DNA from: Spinactinospora alkalitolerans
GTDB taxonomy: Bacteria; Actinomycetota; Actinomycetes; Streptosporangiales; Streptosporangiaceae
Direction: 5' to 3'
DNA length: 64,000 nucleotides
Assembly (NCBI RefSeq): GCF_013408795.1
Contig: NZ_JACCCC010000001.1
Coordinates: forward strand, 4,960,001-5,024,000
Shown: positions 45,025 to 58,691 of the stretch, piece after piece
Numbering within the stretch: position 1 is the stretch's first letter
Layout of the letters: each line of letters begins with the position of its first letter
Notes under the pieces: model-generated
Database searches by the model: none
What the model saw: the letters and a program-made list of their open reading frames with translations, nothing else
Told to the model about the DNA's origin: nothing
Program-made: the position numbers and the translations under genes

Positions 45025-46320
45025 CTAACGGAACAGCAGCGCCCACAGCACCACCGCGAGCAGCGCGAGGACGCCCACGGCCACCGCGGCCACGACCGCC
45101 GCAGGGCTCTTACTGCGGTGCCGGCCCGAACTCGTCAGACCGAGCGTGTCCGTCGACTCCCGGATGGAGGTCAGCAGGGAGCTGACCGACTCGGGGCGGT
45201 GCCGGTGCAGCGCCTCCTGCAGCGACGACATCGACTCCGAAACCGACTCCTGCAACTCCGAGACCGACTCCTGCAGCGAACTGCGCAGCACGTGCGCACC
45301 GGCCCGGAAGTGCTCCCTGGCCCCGTCGCGGTCCGCGGACACCTCCTCCTCAACGGCCTCCTGCGCACCCGTGACCTCGGCGGCCGACTTCGCAGCCGTC
45401 TCGGGGCTGGTCTCCGGCGCCCACGGGGCCAGCGCGGCGATGCGCAGCATCTTCGTCGCGTTGTCCGCCGTCAGACGGGCATCGGAGTCCACGTGCAACA
45501 GGCCCGCCAGCACCGGCGCCAGCGGGCCGGCATGCTCTGCGAGCGGCGGATCCTCCAGGTCGTCCCCGCGCAGGATCGCGATGTAGCCCTTGCGGTTGTA
45601 GGGCGGGTGTCCCTCGACCGCCGCGTACAGCGTCGCCCCCAGCGACCACAGGTCCGACGCCGGCCCCACCGGCCCGGCCTTCGCCCGCTCCGGCGGGATG
45701 TAGGACGGCGAGCCGATGATCCGCCCGGAACTGGTCAGCGCGGACTCGCCGGTCCACGCCGCCAGACCGAAGTCGGTCAGCACGACCCGGCCGTCCTCGC
45801 TGATCATCACGTTGTCGGGCTTGACGTCGCGATGGATGATGCCTTCGTCGTGGGCCGCCTTCAGCGCGCTGATCAACTGCAGGCCGATCTCGGAGACGCG
45901 CTGGTAGGGCAGCGGCCCGGCCAGCTCGATGATCTCGGCGAGCGTGCGCGCGACGACGAGTTCCATGACGATCCACGGCCGGCCGTCCTCGTTCACGACG
46001 TCGAGAACGGTGACCACGCCGGGATGGGTGAGCCGCGCCGCGACCCGCGCCTCGCGGGTGGTACGGCGCAGCAGTGAGGTCCGCTCGGACTCGCTCAGAT
46101 CGGCCGGCAGCCGCAGCTCCTTGACCGCCACCTCGCGGTCGAGGACCAGGTCGGTGGCCCGCCACACGGTACCGACGCCACCGCGCGCGATCTGAGCCTG
46201 CAACGCGTAGCGGCCGGCCAGCACCCGCTCGTCGGGGGCGGCCTCAAGAGTCGCCGGGCGCGCTGAATCGAGCGACGACTGCGCAGGCCGCTCTGCTTCG
46301 GGCTTTTCGATGGAGGACAC
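45025..46320 (-). CDS. Membrane-anchored Ser/Thr protein kinase
   Basis: A 431-residue Hanks-type kinase. The glycine loop is IARGGVGTVW, the ATP lysine is in EVAVKELRLP, the catalytic loop HRDVKPDNVM, and the DFG segment LTDFGLAAW with GSPSYIPPE after it. A C-terminal helix (AAVVAAVAVGVLALLAVVLW) ends the protein, with no extracellular sensor. Between them (about 330-400) lies a Ser/Gln/Glu-rich stretch with repeated SLQES(V)SE units, perhaps a coiled region. The start is GTG. The substrate is unknown. Confidence 0.92.
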   Translation of the reverse strand: MSSIEKPEAERPAQSSLDSARPATLEAAPDERVLAGRYALQAQIARGGVGTVWRATDLVLDREVAVKELRLPADLSESERTSLLRRTTREARVAARLTHPGVVTVLDVVNEDGRPWIVMELVVARTLAEIIELAGPLPYQRVSEIGLQLISALKAAHDEGIIHRDVKPDNVMISEDGRVVLTDFGLAAWTGESALTSSGRIIGSPSYIPPERAKAGPVGPASDLWSLGATLYAAVEGHPPYNRKGYIAILRGDDLEDPPLAEHAGPLAPVLAGLLHVDSDARLTADNATKMLRIAALAPWAPETSPETAAKSAAEVTGAQEAVEEEVSADRDGAREHFRAGAHVLRSSLQESVSELQESVSESMSSLQEALHRHRPESVSSLLTSIRESTDTLGLTSSGRHRSKSPAAVVAAVAVGVLALLAVVLWALLFR

Positions 46321-46522
46321 GGCTTCTAGGTCGTCAGATCACGGGCCACGGTGGCCTCCTGCGGACTCTTACGATGGTGGTCTCGTCGTAGGGGGGACGG
46401 ATCCCTCGTTATATCAGCTACGGAGCACATTAGAGCAGGTGGCCGCGAGTTCCCAGTCACATGGGTTCGGTTTCGTTATCTCCCGTAACCGCGTGACCTG
46501 CCGCGGCCGCCTCCTCTCCCAT

Positions 46523-46555
46523 CCGGTTTTGCCCTCAGGGCGCGTCCGAAACCGG
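46523..46555 (-). terminator. Hairpin after the second M16 gene
   Basis: CCGGTTT (46523-46529) pairs with AAACCGG (46549-46555) and encloses GCCC-TCA-GGGC. It begins at the stop codon of the M16 gene and is probably its terminator. The next 230 bases upstream of the kinase start have no gene. Confidence 0.6.
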
Positions 46556-47908
46556 TTAGGTCCACAACGTTTCGGGATCGTGCACCGTGACGGGACCGAA
46601 ACCGGTCTCCTCCAGCGGACCGGCGACCTCCTTGGCGTCGCCCGCGACGATGACCACGGAGTCGCGCGGGTGCAGGTACTCGCGCGCGGCCTCGTGCAGG
46701 TCCTCGGAGGTGATGCGCTCGAACCCGGCGCGCAGCCGGTCGACGTGGTCCTCCGGCAGGTCGTGGATGACCGCCTCGACCAGCGCGCCGGCCAGGCTGC
46801 GCGCGGTGGAGTAGCTCACCGGGAGCCCCACCGTGTTGGACTCGCGGACCGCCGCCAACTCGCTCTCCGTCACGCCGTCGGCCTGGAGCCGCTCGATCTC
46901 GCCCAGGGTCGCGGTGACCGAGTGCGCGGTCGTGGGCGCCTCGACCTGGGTGCTGAGGAGGAAGACCCCGCTGTCGCGGCGCAGGTCGAACCTGCACCCG
47001 ACGCCGTAGGTGTAGCCCAGGCGCTCGCGCAGCTCCATGTTGAGCCGCGAGGTGAACATCCCGCCCAGCACGTCGCTCATGCCATCGGCCCTGGGCAGGT
47101 CGATCTCGGAGCGGGCCGGGGCGCGGTGGGCCAGGATCAGCGCCGACTGCACGGACCCCGGCCGGTCCAGGACGACGATGCGCGGCAGCTCGCCGGGCGC
47201 GGACCCCGGAGCCGAGGTGGACGGGGAGGGCGTGGGGTCGGCGTCACCGAAGACGGTCTTGCCCAGCTCCTCCAGGTCGACGTCGGAGAGGTCGCCGACG
47301 ACGACCAGGGTGCCGGCGACGGCGGCGATGGAGCCCGCGTGGAAGTCGGCCACGGCCTCCGGCGTGAGCTCCTGCAGCCGCGCCGGGCCGCCGCTGAGCG
47401 GGGTGGCGTAGCGGCCGGTGAAGAGCTGCCCGCCGATGGCGCGGGCGGCCAGGGTGGAGGCGACGGAGGCCTCCAGCCAGAAGCGCTCGACGAGCTGGTC
47501 GCGGCGGCGCACCACGTCGTCGGGCCGCAGCGCCGGAGCGCGGACGGCCTCGGCGAACAGGGAGACCGCGTCGTTGATCCGGTTGGCCGGAGCGTCCACC
47601 CCGGTCACGAAGCTGTCCCAGGTGACGCGCGAGATCCAGTCGGCCCCGTGGCGCTCCAGAGCGGGCGCCAGCGAGCTGTTGCCGCGGACGCCGTCCTCCA
47701 GCGCCTCGTTGGTGAGCGCGGCGACGCCCATGTGCTCCAGCGGCTCGTTGACGCCGCCGGCGGGCTGCACGAGGCGGATCGACGCGTAGGGCTGGCGGGG
47801 GACGTCGATGGCGACGACCGTGCCGCCGCCGACCCGCAGGCGCCGCGGCTTGGGAAACGTGTACGGGCTGGGAGCACCGAGTGTCGGACGGGGCTGCAGC
47901 ATGCTCAA
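46556..47908 (-). CDS. M16-family peptidase, inactive-partner type
   Basis: A protein of about 450 residues with two M16 domains but no HxxEH zinc motif. GGVNEPLEHMGVAALTNEAL stands where HxxEH would be, and the R/Y pair region ERLGYTYGVGCRF is present. In M16B peptidases such a subunit partners an active one. It lies 52 bases downstream of the active M16 gene. I chose TTG at 47908 because AGAGGAAGAG stands before it; ATG at 47902 is the alternative. Confidence 0.88.
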   Translation of the reverse strand: MSMLQPRPTLGAPSPYTFPKPRRLRVGGGTVVAIDVPRQPYASIRLVQPAGGVNEPLEHMGVAALTNEALEDGVRGNSSLAPALERHGADWISRVTWDSFVTGVDAPANRINDAVSLFAEAVRAPALRPDDVVRRRDQLVERFWLEASVASTLAARAIGGQLFTGRYATPLSGGPARLQELTPEAVADFHAGSIAAVAGTLVVVGDLSDVDLEELGKTVFGDADPTPSPSTSAPGSAPGELPRIVVLDRPGSVQSALILAHRAPARSEIDLPRADGMSDVLGGMFTSRLNMELRERLGYTYGVGCRFDLRRDSGVFLLSTQVEAPTTAHSVTATLGEIERLQADGVTESELAAVRESNTVGLPVSYSTARSLAGALVEAVIHDLPEDHVDRLRAGFERITSEDLHEAAREYLHPRDSVVIVAGDAKEVAGPLEETGFGPVTVHDPETLWT

Positions 47909-47960
47909 AACGGCTCTTCCTCTCCGGGGCGCGAGGCCTGGCGGACGTGAACGGCGGGGG

Positions 47961-49268
47961 TCAGGCTTCGGCGGTCTCGGACTGGGACTCGGGCTCGAAG
48001 CGGACGGCCAGCCGGTTCTCTGCGGTGAGGATTCGCTTGGCGGCGGCCACGATGTCGTCGGTGCTGATCTCGGCCCAGCGCTGCGGCCAGGTGTAGACGA
48101 GCCCGGGGTCGTCGAAGAGCTGGGTGTGGCTTCCGAGGGAGTCCGCCAGGCCGCCCGGGGTGGAGACGCTCTGGAGGTGGTCGCGCTCCAGGACCGCGCG
48201 GGCCCGCTCCAGCTCCTCCTCGGTGACGCCGTCGGCGAGGGCCGCGACCTCCTCCAGGATGGCGGCCTCCAGCTCGTCACCGCTGACGCCTTCACGGGCG
48301 ATCATGCTGACGAGCATGAGGCTGGGCGTGTAGCGGAACGGCAGCAGGTCCGCCGAAGCCCCGCCGTCGTCGTTGGCGAGACCGCGCTCGACGACGAGCC
48401 GCCGGTAGAGCCGACTGCCCTGCCCCTGGCCGAGGATGGCGGAGGTCAGGCTCATGACGTCGAACTCGCGGTCGCCGTAGGGGGCGACCCGGTACCCGAG
48501 GAAGACGGCGGGCGCCGGGACCGGCTCGGTGACGGTCTCGCGGAACGGGCCGCCGATCGGCCCCTCCAGGGCCGCGTCGGGCGCCTCGGCGGCGACCTCC
48601 CGGGCGGGGATGCCGCCGAAGTAGCGCTTGACCCGCTCGTGGACGTCGCCGGGGTCGAGGTCGCTGACGACGGTCAGGACGAGGTTGTCCGGACCGTAGT
48701 GGCGCTCGTGGAAGGACAGGACGTAGTCCAGGTCGGCGGCGTCGAGGTCGGCCATGGACCCGATGGTGGAGTGGTGGTAGGGGTGGCCCTCCGGGTAGCC
48801 CAGGCGCAGGATGCGCTCGAAGGCGGTGCCGTAGGGGACGTTGTCGTAGCGCTGGCGGCGCTCGTTCTTGACGACGTCGCGCTGGTTGTCCAGGACCTCC
48901 TGGGTCATGCCCTCGCGCAGGGTGGCGAGGCGGTCGGCCTCCAGCCAGAGGGCGAGGTCGAGAGCGTGCTCGGGCACGGTCTCGTAGTAGTTGGTGCGGT
49001 CGGTGGAGGTGGAGGCGTTGATGTCGCCGCCGAGCCGCTCCACCGCGTCGAAGTGCGCGCCCTTGCTGACGTTGCCGCTGCCCTGGAACATCAGGTGCTC
49101 GAACAGGTGGGCGAAACCGGTACGGCCGGGAACCTCGTGCCGCGAGCCGACCCCGTACCACAGGTTGACCGCTGCCACCTGGCCGGTGGCGGCCGGAGCG
49201 GTTACCAGGCGAAGTCCGTTGTCCAGCGTGAATTGACCGATCTGCCCCACCGCACCGTTCGTCGCCAC
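47961..49268 (-). CDS. M16-family zinc metallopeptidase, active subunit
   Basis: A protein of about 435 residues. The inverted zinc motif is HLFEHLMFQG near residue 58, with the third ligand in VVKNERRQRYDN. Later blocks include PYHHSTIGSMADL and FLGYRVAPYG. It cleaves peptides in a clam-shell heterodimer with the next gene product. GTG at 49268 has GGAG in front; an ATG at 49301 would add 11 residues. It is first in the two-gene operon. Confidence 0.92.
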   Translation of the reverse strand: MATNGAVGQIGQFTLDNGLRLVTAPAATGQVAAVNLWYGVGSRHEVPGRTGFAHLFEHLMFQGSGNVSKGAHFDAVERLGGDINASTSTDRTNYYETVPEHALDLALWLEADRLATLREGMTQEVLDNQRDVVKNERRQRYDNVPYGTAFERILRLGYPEGHPYHHSTIGSMADLDAADLDYVLSFHERHYGPDNLVLTVVSDLDPGDVHERVKRYFGGIPAREVAAEAPDAALEGPIGGPFRETVTEPVPAPAVFLGYRVAPYGDREFDVMSLTSAILGQGQGSRLYRRLVVERGLANDDGGASADLLPFRYTPSLMLVSMIAREGVSGDELEAAILEEVAALADGVTEEELERARAVLERDHLQSVSTPGGLADSLGSHTQLFDDPGLVYTWPQRWAEISTDDIVAAAKRILTAENRLAVRFEPESQSETAEA

Positions 49269-49578
49269 CAGTCTCCGCACCCCTCGCTTACCCGATGTCA
49301 TCCTGCGACTTGAGCCTATGCCCTTGCGCGAGTGCCACGTACTCGTCACCACACCCATTGACACGGTACGCGCCGATACCTCTTCGGGAGTGGGCGCGCG
49401 GGTGGGCCCCCTCCGCCTCGACTCCAGGGGGCTTTAAGCCCGGCCCCGGGATGGAGTGGGCGTGCGGGAGGGCGATTTCCGTCTACGGGCCTTCGACCGT
49501 GCGAGAAGACCACCCCACCACCGCGCACCCCACCCGCGGCCAAGACCCCCACCCCCCCCCCGGAAAAAAAGGGGGCAC
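49269..49578. repeat. Structured intergenic repeat, copy C, in the gap downstream of the rRNA operon
   Basis: The gap between the M16 gene and the rRNA terminator holds repeat copy C at about 49421-49548. GGATGGAGTGGGCGTGCGGG and CCGTCTACGGGCCTTCGACC align with 15386-15435 at roughly 85 percent identity. A GGGC-TTTAA-GCCC hairpin is at 49429-49441. A run of ten C residues and seven A residues follows. No gene is present. Confidence 0.6.
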
Positions 49579-49633
49579 AAAAAAGAGGGGGGCGGGGCCG
49601 GCCAGACGATGCCTGGCCAACCCCGCCCCCTCT
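49579..49633 (-). terminator. rRNA operon terminator
   Basis: Read on the minus strand, GAGGGGGCGGGG and CCCCGCCCCCCTC flank an inner TGGCCAGGCATCGTCTGGCC stem-loop and are followed by TTTTTT. This is a classical intrinsic terminator about 10 bases beyond the 5S gene. Confidence 0.9.
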
Positions 49634-49642
49634 GCAAGAAAA

Positions 49643-49760
49643 TGCGGCGGCGTCCTACTCTCCCACCCCACACCATGGAGGCAGTACCATCGGCGCTGGG
49701 AGGCTTAACGACCGGGTTCGGAATGGGACCGGGTGTGACCCTCCCGCCATCACCACCGCA
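49643..49760 (-). rRNA. rrf: 5S ribosomal RNA
   Basis: The minus strand reads GGTGGTGATGGCGGGAGGGT near the 5' end and ends near GAGAGTAGGACGCCGCCGCA. CATTCCGAACCCGG and GGTACTGCCTCCATGG are typical 5S loop sequences. Ends are estimated to within a few bases. Confidence 0.95.
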
Positions 49761-49925
49761 AACCCCACACCCCAACAACCACAAACCATGGCCACCGGGG
49801 AAACCTAAGGGCCGCGCGGAAAAAAGCGCGAAACCATATGAAGAAATCAAACCAGTGTGTGCGATCCGTGCACCCCCTCCCGGGGGGGCGGATTCGTGTG
49901 CGCGAGCATCCAGTCATCTGCGGTG

Positions 49926-54853
<4,928 letters not shown>

Positions 54854-55260
54854 AAGGCCAAACACCCCCCACCCCGACCAGGGCAGGAGGAAAACCTCGA
54901 AGAGAACAACCCCGACCAACCAACCCAACAAAAAGGGTCGGCCAATCAAAGGAACCCCACACCATCCAACGGACGATGCACGGGGCCAAAACAAACATGG
55001 CTATAAAGAAAAACAAACATCGCGCTGTTGAGTTCTCAAAAAACAACCGCCCACCACACACAAGCCGACCAAACCAGTCGCTCTTCAGCAGCAGCGGCGC
55101 TTCCGCTTTGTTGTGACTCCACTTTATCAGAGCCCCACCGTTCCGCCAAATTGGCGTTTCCGGCGATTCCGGCTCCGAAATGGACTTTCCTACACCCTAC
55201 TCTCTCGAATTACCGTTTTAACCGGTAATTCCAGCGAGCCATCCGAAAAACGGTCAAAGA
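54854..55260 (-). promoter_or_regulatory. rRNA operon leader and promoters
   Basis: On the minus strand, TTGGCG (55144-55149), a 17-base spacer and TAAAGT (55121-55126) form a good promoter. TTGACC (55252-55257), 18 bases and TGGAAT (55228-55233) form a second, weaker one. The leader has TTTTTTGAGAACTCAACAGC near 55025-55045, typical of actinobacterial rrn processing regions. A dyad at 55209-55229 lies between the promoters. Confidence 0.65.
55209..55229. promoter_or_regulatory. ATTACCG dyad in the rrn promoter region
   Basis: ATTACCG and CGGTAAT form a perfect inverted repeat around a 7-base A+T-rich spacer. It lies just upstream of the inner rrn promoter and overlaps the possible -10 of the outer one. 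Confidence 0.5.
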
Positions 55261-55718
55261 GACCGATCCGCGCGACGTGCGAGTGATGGACACGACCGCC
55301 GAGGCGCTCGTTTCGTCCGAGGAGTGTGGACCCGGCCGACCATCCGGGGGGATGTTCGGTTCCCGCGGTCCGTTCCTTCCAAGCTTACACGCTCGAAGTC
55401 AATGCTTCGAACCCTTTTTTGGAAGATCGTCGTCCAGGCTCCGGCCGAGCGGCCCTCGCCGTGGCGACCTGGAGAACACTACCCGATGCCCCGGGCAACG
55501 CAAACCGAACACGCCTGGTCCGCCTCCGGCTCGATCAGCCCATGACTCAGCCCATGACCAGGCGGTCTCCCGGCGCCACGCCCACGGAGCCGGACTCGCG
55601 GAGCCGCACGGTGACCCGGGTCATATCGATCGGGCGACGACTGCGGCGCAGGGCGTTGCAACACGTGATCATGGAATTACGCTTTTCGCACCGATTCGGG
55701 TTGGTAGAAGGGGCTTCC
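55261..55718. other. Intergenic region between rrn promoters and Nramp gene
   Basis: About 460 bases separate the divergent rRNA promoters and the Nramp gene. The open reading frames here are out of character with known proteins. GAAGGGG at 55708-55713 is the ribosome binding site of the transporter gene. No other feature is clear. Confidence 0.35.
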
Positions 55719-56969
55719 GTGGCAGTCACCGAACAACGAAGAGCAAGCTGGAAACTGATCGGTCCTGGGTTCGTCGTGGCCGCCACAGGTGTCGGGACCG
55801 GCGACCTGGTGGCCACTCTGATCGCGGGTCAGCGATTCGGCTACACCCTGCTGTGGGCGACCATCGTCGGCTGCCTGGTCAAGATCGCCCTCGCGGAGGC
55901 GACCGGACGCTGGCACCTGGCGACCGGGCGGACGATCTTCGACGGCTGGAGCAGCCTGGGCCGGTGGACGCACGTCTACTTCGCGCCCTACATCGTCATC
56001 TGGGGCCTCGTCTACGGCGCCACCGCCATGTCGGCCACCGCGTTACCGCTGGCGTCGCTCTTCCCCGCGGTTCCGCTGTGGGCGTGGGCCGTCCTCGTCG
56101 GCCTCTCGGCTCTGCTGTTCGTGTGGTTCAACCGCTACTCGCTGCTGGAAAAGGCCATGACCGCCCTGGTCGGCGTCATGTTCGTGACCGTGGTCGGCCT
56201 GGCCGCCTACCTCACGCCCGACATCGGTGCGACGCTCGCCGGCCTGGTCCCGACGCTGCCCGAGGGCTCGGCCGTCTACACGATGGGCCTGGTCGGCGGG
56301 GTCGGCGGCACGATCACGATGGCCGCGTACGGCTACTGGGTCAACGCGAAGGGCTGGCGGGACGCCGCCTGGATCAAGGTGATGCGCTGGGACAACCGCG
56401 TCGCCTACATCACCACCGGGGTCTTCGTCATCGCGATGCTGATCGTGGGCGCCGAGCTCCTCTACAGCGCCAACCTGGCCCTCGAATCGGGCGAGCAGGG
56501 CCTGCTGCAACTGGGCGACGTCCTTGAGGAGCGGTTCGGCCGCGCCATCGCGATCCTGTTCCTCATCGGGTTCTTCTCGGCGGCGTACTCGTCGGTGCTC
56601 GGCGTGTGGCACGGCGTCAGCCTGCTGTTCGCCGACTTCGTCGGGCACGTCCGGGGCAGGACCAACCGCCCGGTGGAGGAGCGGGAGCGGAGCTGGGCGT
56701 TTCGCGCCTACGCGCTGTGGCTGACCTTCCCCCCGCTGATCGTGGTGTTCCGGGGGCGGCCCGTTGACGAGCTCGTCATCATCTACGGCGTCTTCGGCGC
56801 GTTCTTCATGCCGTTCCTGGCGCTGACGCTGATATGGCTGCTCAACTCCGGGCGGACCCCGCGGGAGTGGCGCAACGGCTGGCTGAGCAACCTCGGCCTG
56901 GCCGTCGCGGGCCTGCTGTTCATCGTGCTGCTCGGGCACGACCTGTGGGAGACCTTCACGGGGGCGTGA
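55719..56969 (+). CDS. Divergent Nramp-family metal transporter
   Basis: A 416-residue protein with about eleven membrane helices and the Nramp layout. TM1 starts GPGFVVAATGVGTGDLVATL: the canonical metal-binding DPGN is replaced by GTGD. In TM6 the MPH motif is also missing (GTITMAAYGYW). So it may carry a different ion than Mn/Fe, or act differently. The GTG at 55719 with GAAGGGG upstream is the likely start. It is divergent from the rRNA operon. Confidence 0.85.
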   Translation: MAVTEQRRASWKLIGPGFVVAATGVGTGDLVATLIAGQRFGYTLLWATIVGCLVKIALAEATGRWHLATGRTIFDGWSSLGRWTHVYFAPYIVIWGLVYGATAMSATALPLASLFPAVPLWAWAVLVGLSALLFVWFNRYSLLEKAMTALVGVMFVTVVGLAAYLTPDIGATLAGLVPTLPEGSAVYTMGLVGGVGGTITMAAYGYWVNAKGWRDAAWIKVMRWDNRVAYITTGVFVIAMLIVGAELLYSANLALESGEQGLLQLGDVLEERFGRAIAILFLIGFFSAAYSSVLGVWHGVSLLFADFVGHVRGRTNRPVEERERSWAFRAYALWLTFPPLIVVFRGRPVDELVIIYGVFGAFFMPFLALTLIWLLNSGRTPREWRNGWLSNLGLAVAGLLFIVLLGHDLWETFTGA

Positions 56970-56999
56970 TCCCGCCGCCGCGTTCTCCCGCCGCACCGC

Positions 57000-57032
57000 T
57001 GTGGCCACCGCCCTTCCCCGGCGGTGGCCACA
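57000..57032. terminator. Bidirectional terminator hairpin
   Basis: A perfect 13-base-pair stem (57000-57012 with 57020-57032) and seven-base loop lie between the convergent Nramp and rdgB genes. Confidence 0.75.
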
Positions 57033-57083
57033 CGTCGTCACGGGGCCGGGCGCGACGCGGCCGCCGCGCCCGGCCCGCAGGGG

Positions 57084-57707
57084 TCAGCCCGGTTTCCGCA
57101 GCTCCTCGGCGAGCAGCCGGAACGCGATGCCCCGGTGGCTGATCGCGTTCTTCTCGGCCGCGCTCATCTCCGCCGTGGTGCGCGTCTCGCCCTCGGGCAC
57201 GAAGATCGGGTCGTAGCCGAACCCGTTGTCCCCGCGCGGCTCGGTGATGAGCGCGCCCCGCATGACGCCCTCGACGACACGCTCCTCTCCCGTCGGCAGC
57301 ACGAGCGCGGCGGCCGAGACGAACTCCGCGCCGCGGCGCTCGTCAGGGGTGTCGGCGAGCTGGTCGAGGACCAGTTCGAGATTGGCGCGGTCCTTGTCGC
57401 CGGTCGCGGTGCCGAAGCGGCCGGACCAGCGGGCGGACAAGACACCGGGCATGCCGTTCAGCTCGTCCACGCGCAGGCCGGAGTCGTCGGCGACGGCCGG
57501 CAGGCCGGTGTGGCGGGCGACCGCGCGTGCCTTGAGCAGCGCGTTGCCGGTGAAGGTGGACTCGGTCTCGGCGACATCGGGCGCACCGGGGTGCGCGTCG
57601 AGCCCGACCACCTCGATGTCGAGGCCGGCCTCGGCGAGAATGGCCCGCATCTCCGGGACCTTCTTGGCGTTGTGCGTGGCCAGCACGATCGTCCTGGCGG
57701 TGCTCAT
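57084..57707 (-). CDS. rdgB: Non-canonical purine NTP pyrophosphatase (RdgB/HAM1)
   Basis: A 207-residue house-cleaning enzyme that hydrolyses XTP, ITP and dITP. TIVLATHNAKKVPEM, VADDSGLRVDELNG, SARWSG and GDNGFGYDPIFVPEG are the conserved blocks, with ISHRGIAFR near the end. It starts 8 bases after rph. The rph-rdgB pair is a common actinobacterial arrangement. Confidence 0.97.
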   Translation of the reverse strand: MSTARTIVLATHNAKKVPEMRAILAEAGLDIEVVGLDAHPGAPDVAETESTFTGNALLKARAVARHTGLPAVADDSGLRVDELNGMPGVLSARWSGRFGTATGDKDRANLELVLDQLADTPDERRGAEFVSAAALVLPTGEERVVEGVMRGALITEPRGDNGFGYDPIFVPEGETRTTAEMSAAEKNAISHRGIAFRLLAEELRKPG

Positions 57708-57715
57708 CCCGGCGC

Positions 57716-58435
57716 TCACCCCACCAGCGCCTTCTTCTGGATCTCGGTGAGCCGGACGCATCCGTCGACGGCGAGGTCGAGGAGGCCGTCGAGGCTGGAG
57801 CGGTCGAACGGGGCGCCCTCCGCGGTGCCCTGGACCTCGATGAACTGGCCGTCGCCGGTGACGACGACGTTCATGTCGGTCTGGGCGACCGAGTCCTCCA
57901 GGTAGTTGAGGTCGAGGCGCGACTGCCCCTGGACGATGCCGACGCTGACGGCGGAGACCGAGCCGGTGAGGGGGTCGCGCTTGAGGTTGCGGTGCTTGCG
58001 CAGGTACTTCACCGCGTCGACGAGCGCCACGTAGGCACCGGTGATGGCGGCGGTGCGGGTACCGCCGTCGGCCTGCAGCACGTCGCAGTCGAGGGTGATG
58101 GTGTGCTCGCCCATCGCCTTGAAGTCGATGACCGCGCGCAGGGACCGGCCGATGAGCCGGGAGATCTCGTGCGTGCGCCCGCCGATCTTGCCCTTGACCG
58201 ACTCCCGCGCCCCGCGCGTGTCGGTGGAGCGGGGCAACATCGCGTATTCGGCGGTGACCCAGCCCTCACCGGTGCCCCGGCGCCAGCGAGGCACGCCGTC
58301 CTCGACGGTCGCCGCGCACAGCACGCGGGTGTCGCCGAATTCGACGAGGGCCGAGCCCTCGGCGTGCCGCAGCCACTTGCGGGTGATGGTCACGGGGCGG
58401 AGTTCGTTCGGAGTGCGTCCGTCGGGTCGAGCCAT
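57716..58435 (-). CDS. rph: Ribonuclease PH
   Basis: A 239-residue phosphorolytic exonuclease that trims tRNA 3' ends. [34 protein letters not shown], the basic [20 protein letters not shown] region and [20 protein letters not shown] are typical; the longer blocks are quoted only in part. It leads the operon with rdgB. Confidence 0.98.
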   Translation of the reverse strand: MARPDGRTPNELRPVTITRKWLRHAEGSALVEFGDTRVLCAATVEDGVPRWRRGTGEGWVTAEYAMLPRSTDTRGARESVKGKIGGRTHEISRLIGRSLRAVIDFKAMGEHTITLDCDVLQADGGTRTAAITGAYVALVDAVKYLRKHRNLKRDPLTGSVSAVSVGIVQGQSRLDLNYLEDSVAQTDMNVVVTGDGQFIEVQGTAEGAPFDRSSLDGLLDLAVDGCVRLTEIQKKALVG

Positions 58436-58691
58436 GGATCGAGCCTATCGGGGGCCGCGGACCGGCCGTGCGCGTTTCGCGCGGCATAACAATGTCGTTG
58501 CCCCTGTTGCCCGCGCCTTGTCCGATCCGCGCGCGATGTCGTACACGTCGTAACCGATCGGATCGTCGAGCGGCGCTCTTCGCGCCGAAGGAGCGCGGAC
58601 CGCCGCGAAGTGACACGATCAAGGACACCGTCCCCGTCCCGGAGATTCGCGGGCGGGCGCCATCTCCCCGATTCCCAAAGGGCTCCTCGTC

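Noticed and set aside
46310-49313. Two long plus-strand frames opposite the kinase-M16 region
   Set aside because: They are antisense to two well-supported M16 peptidases and have no recognisable motif.
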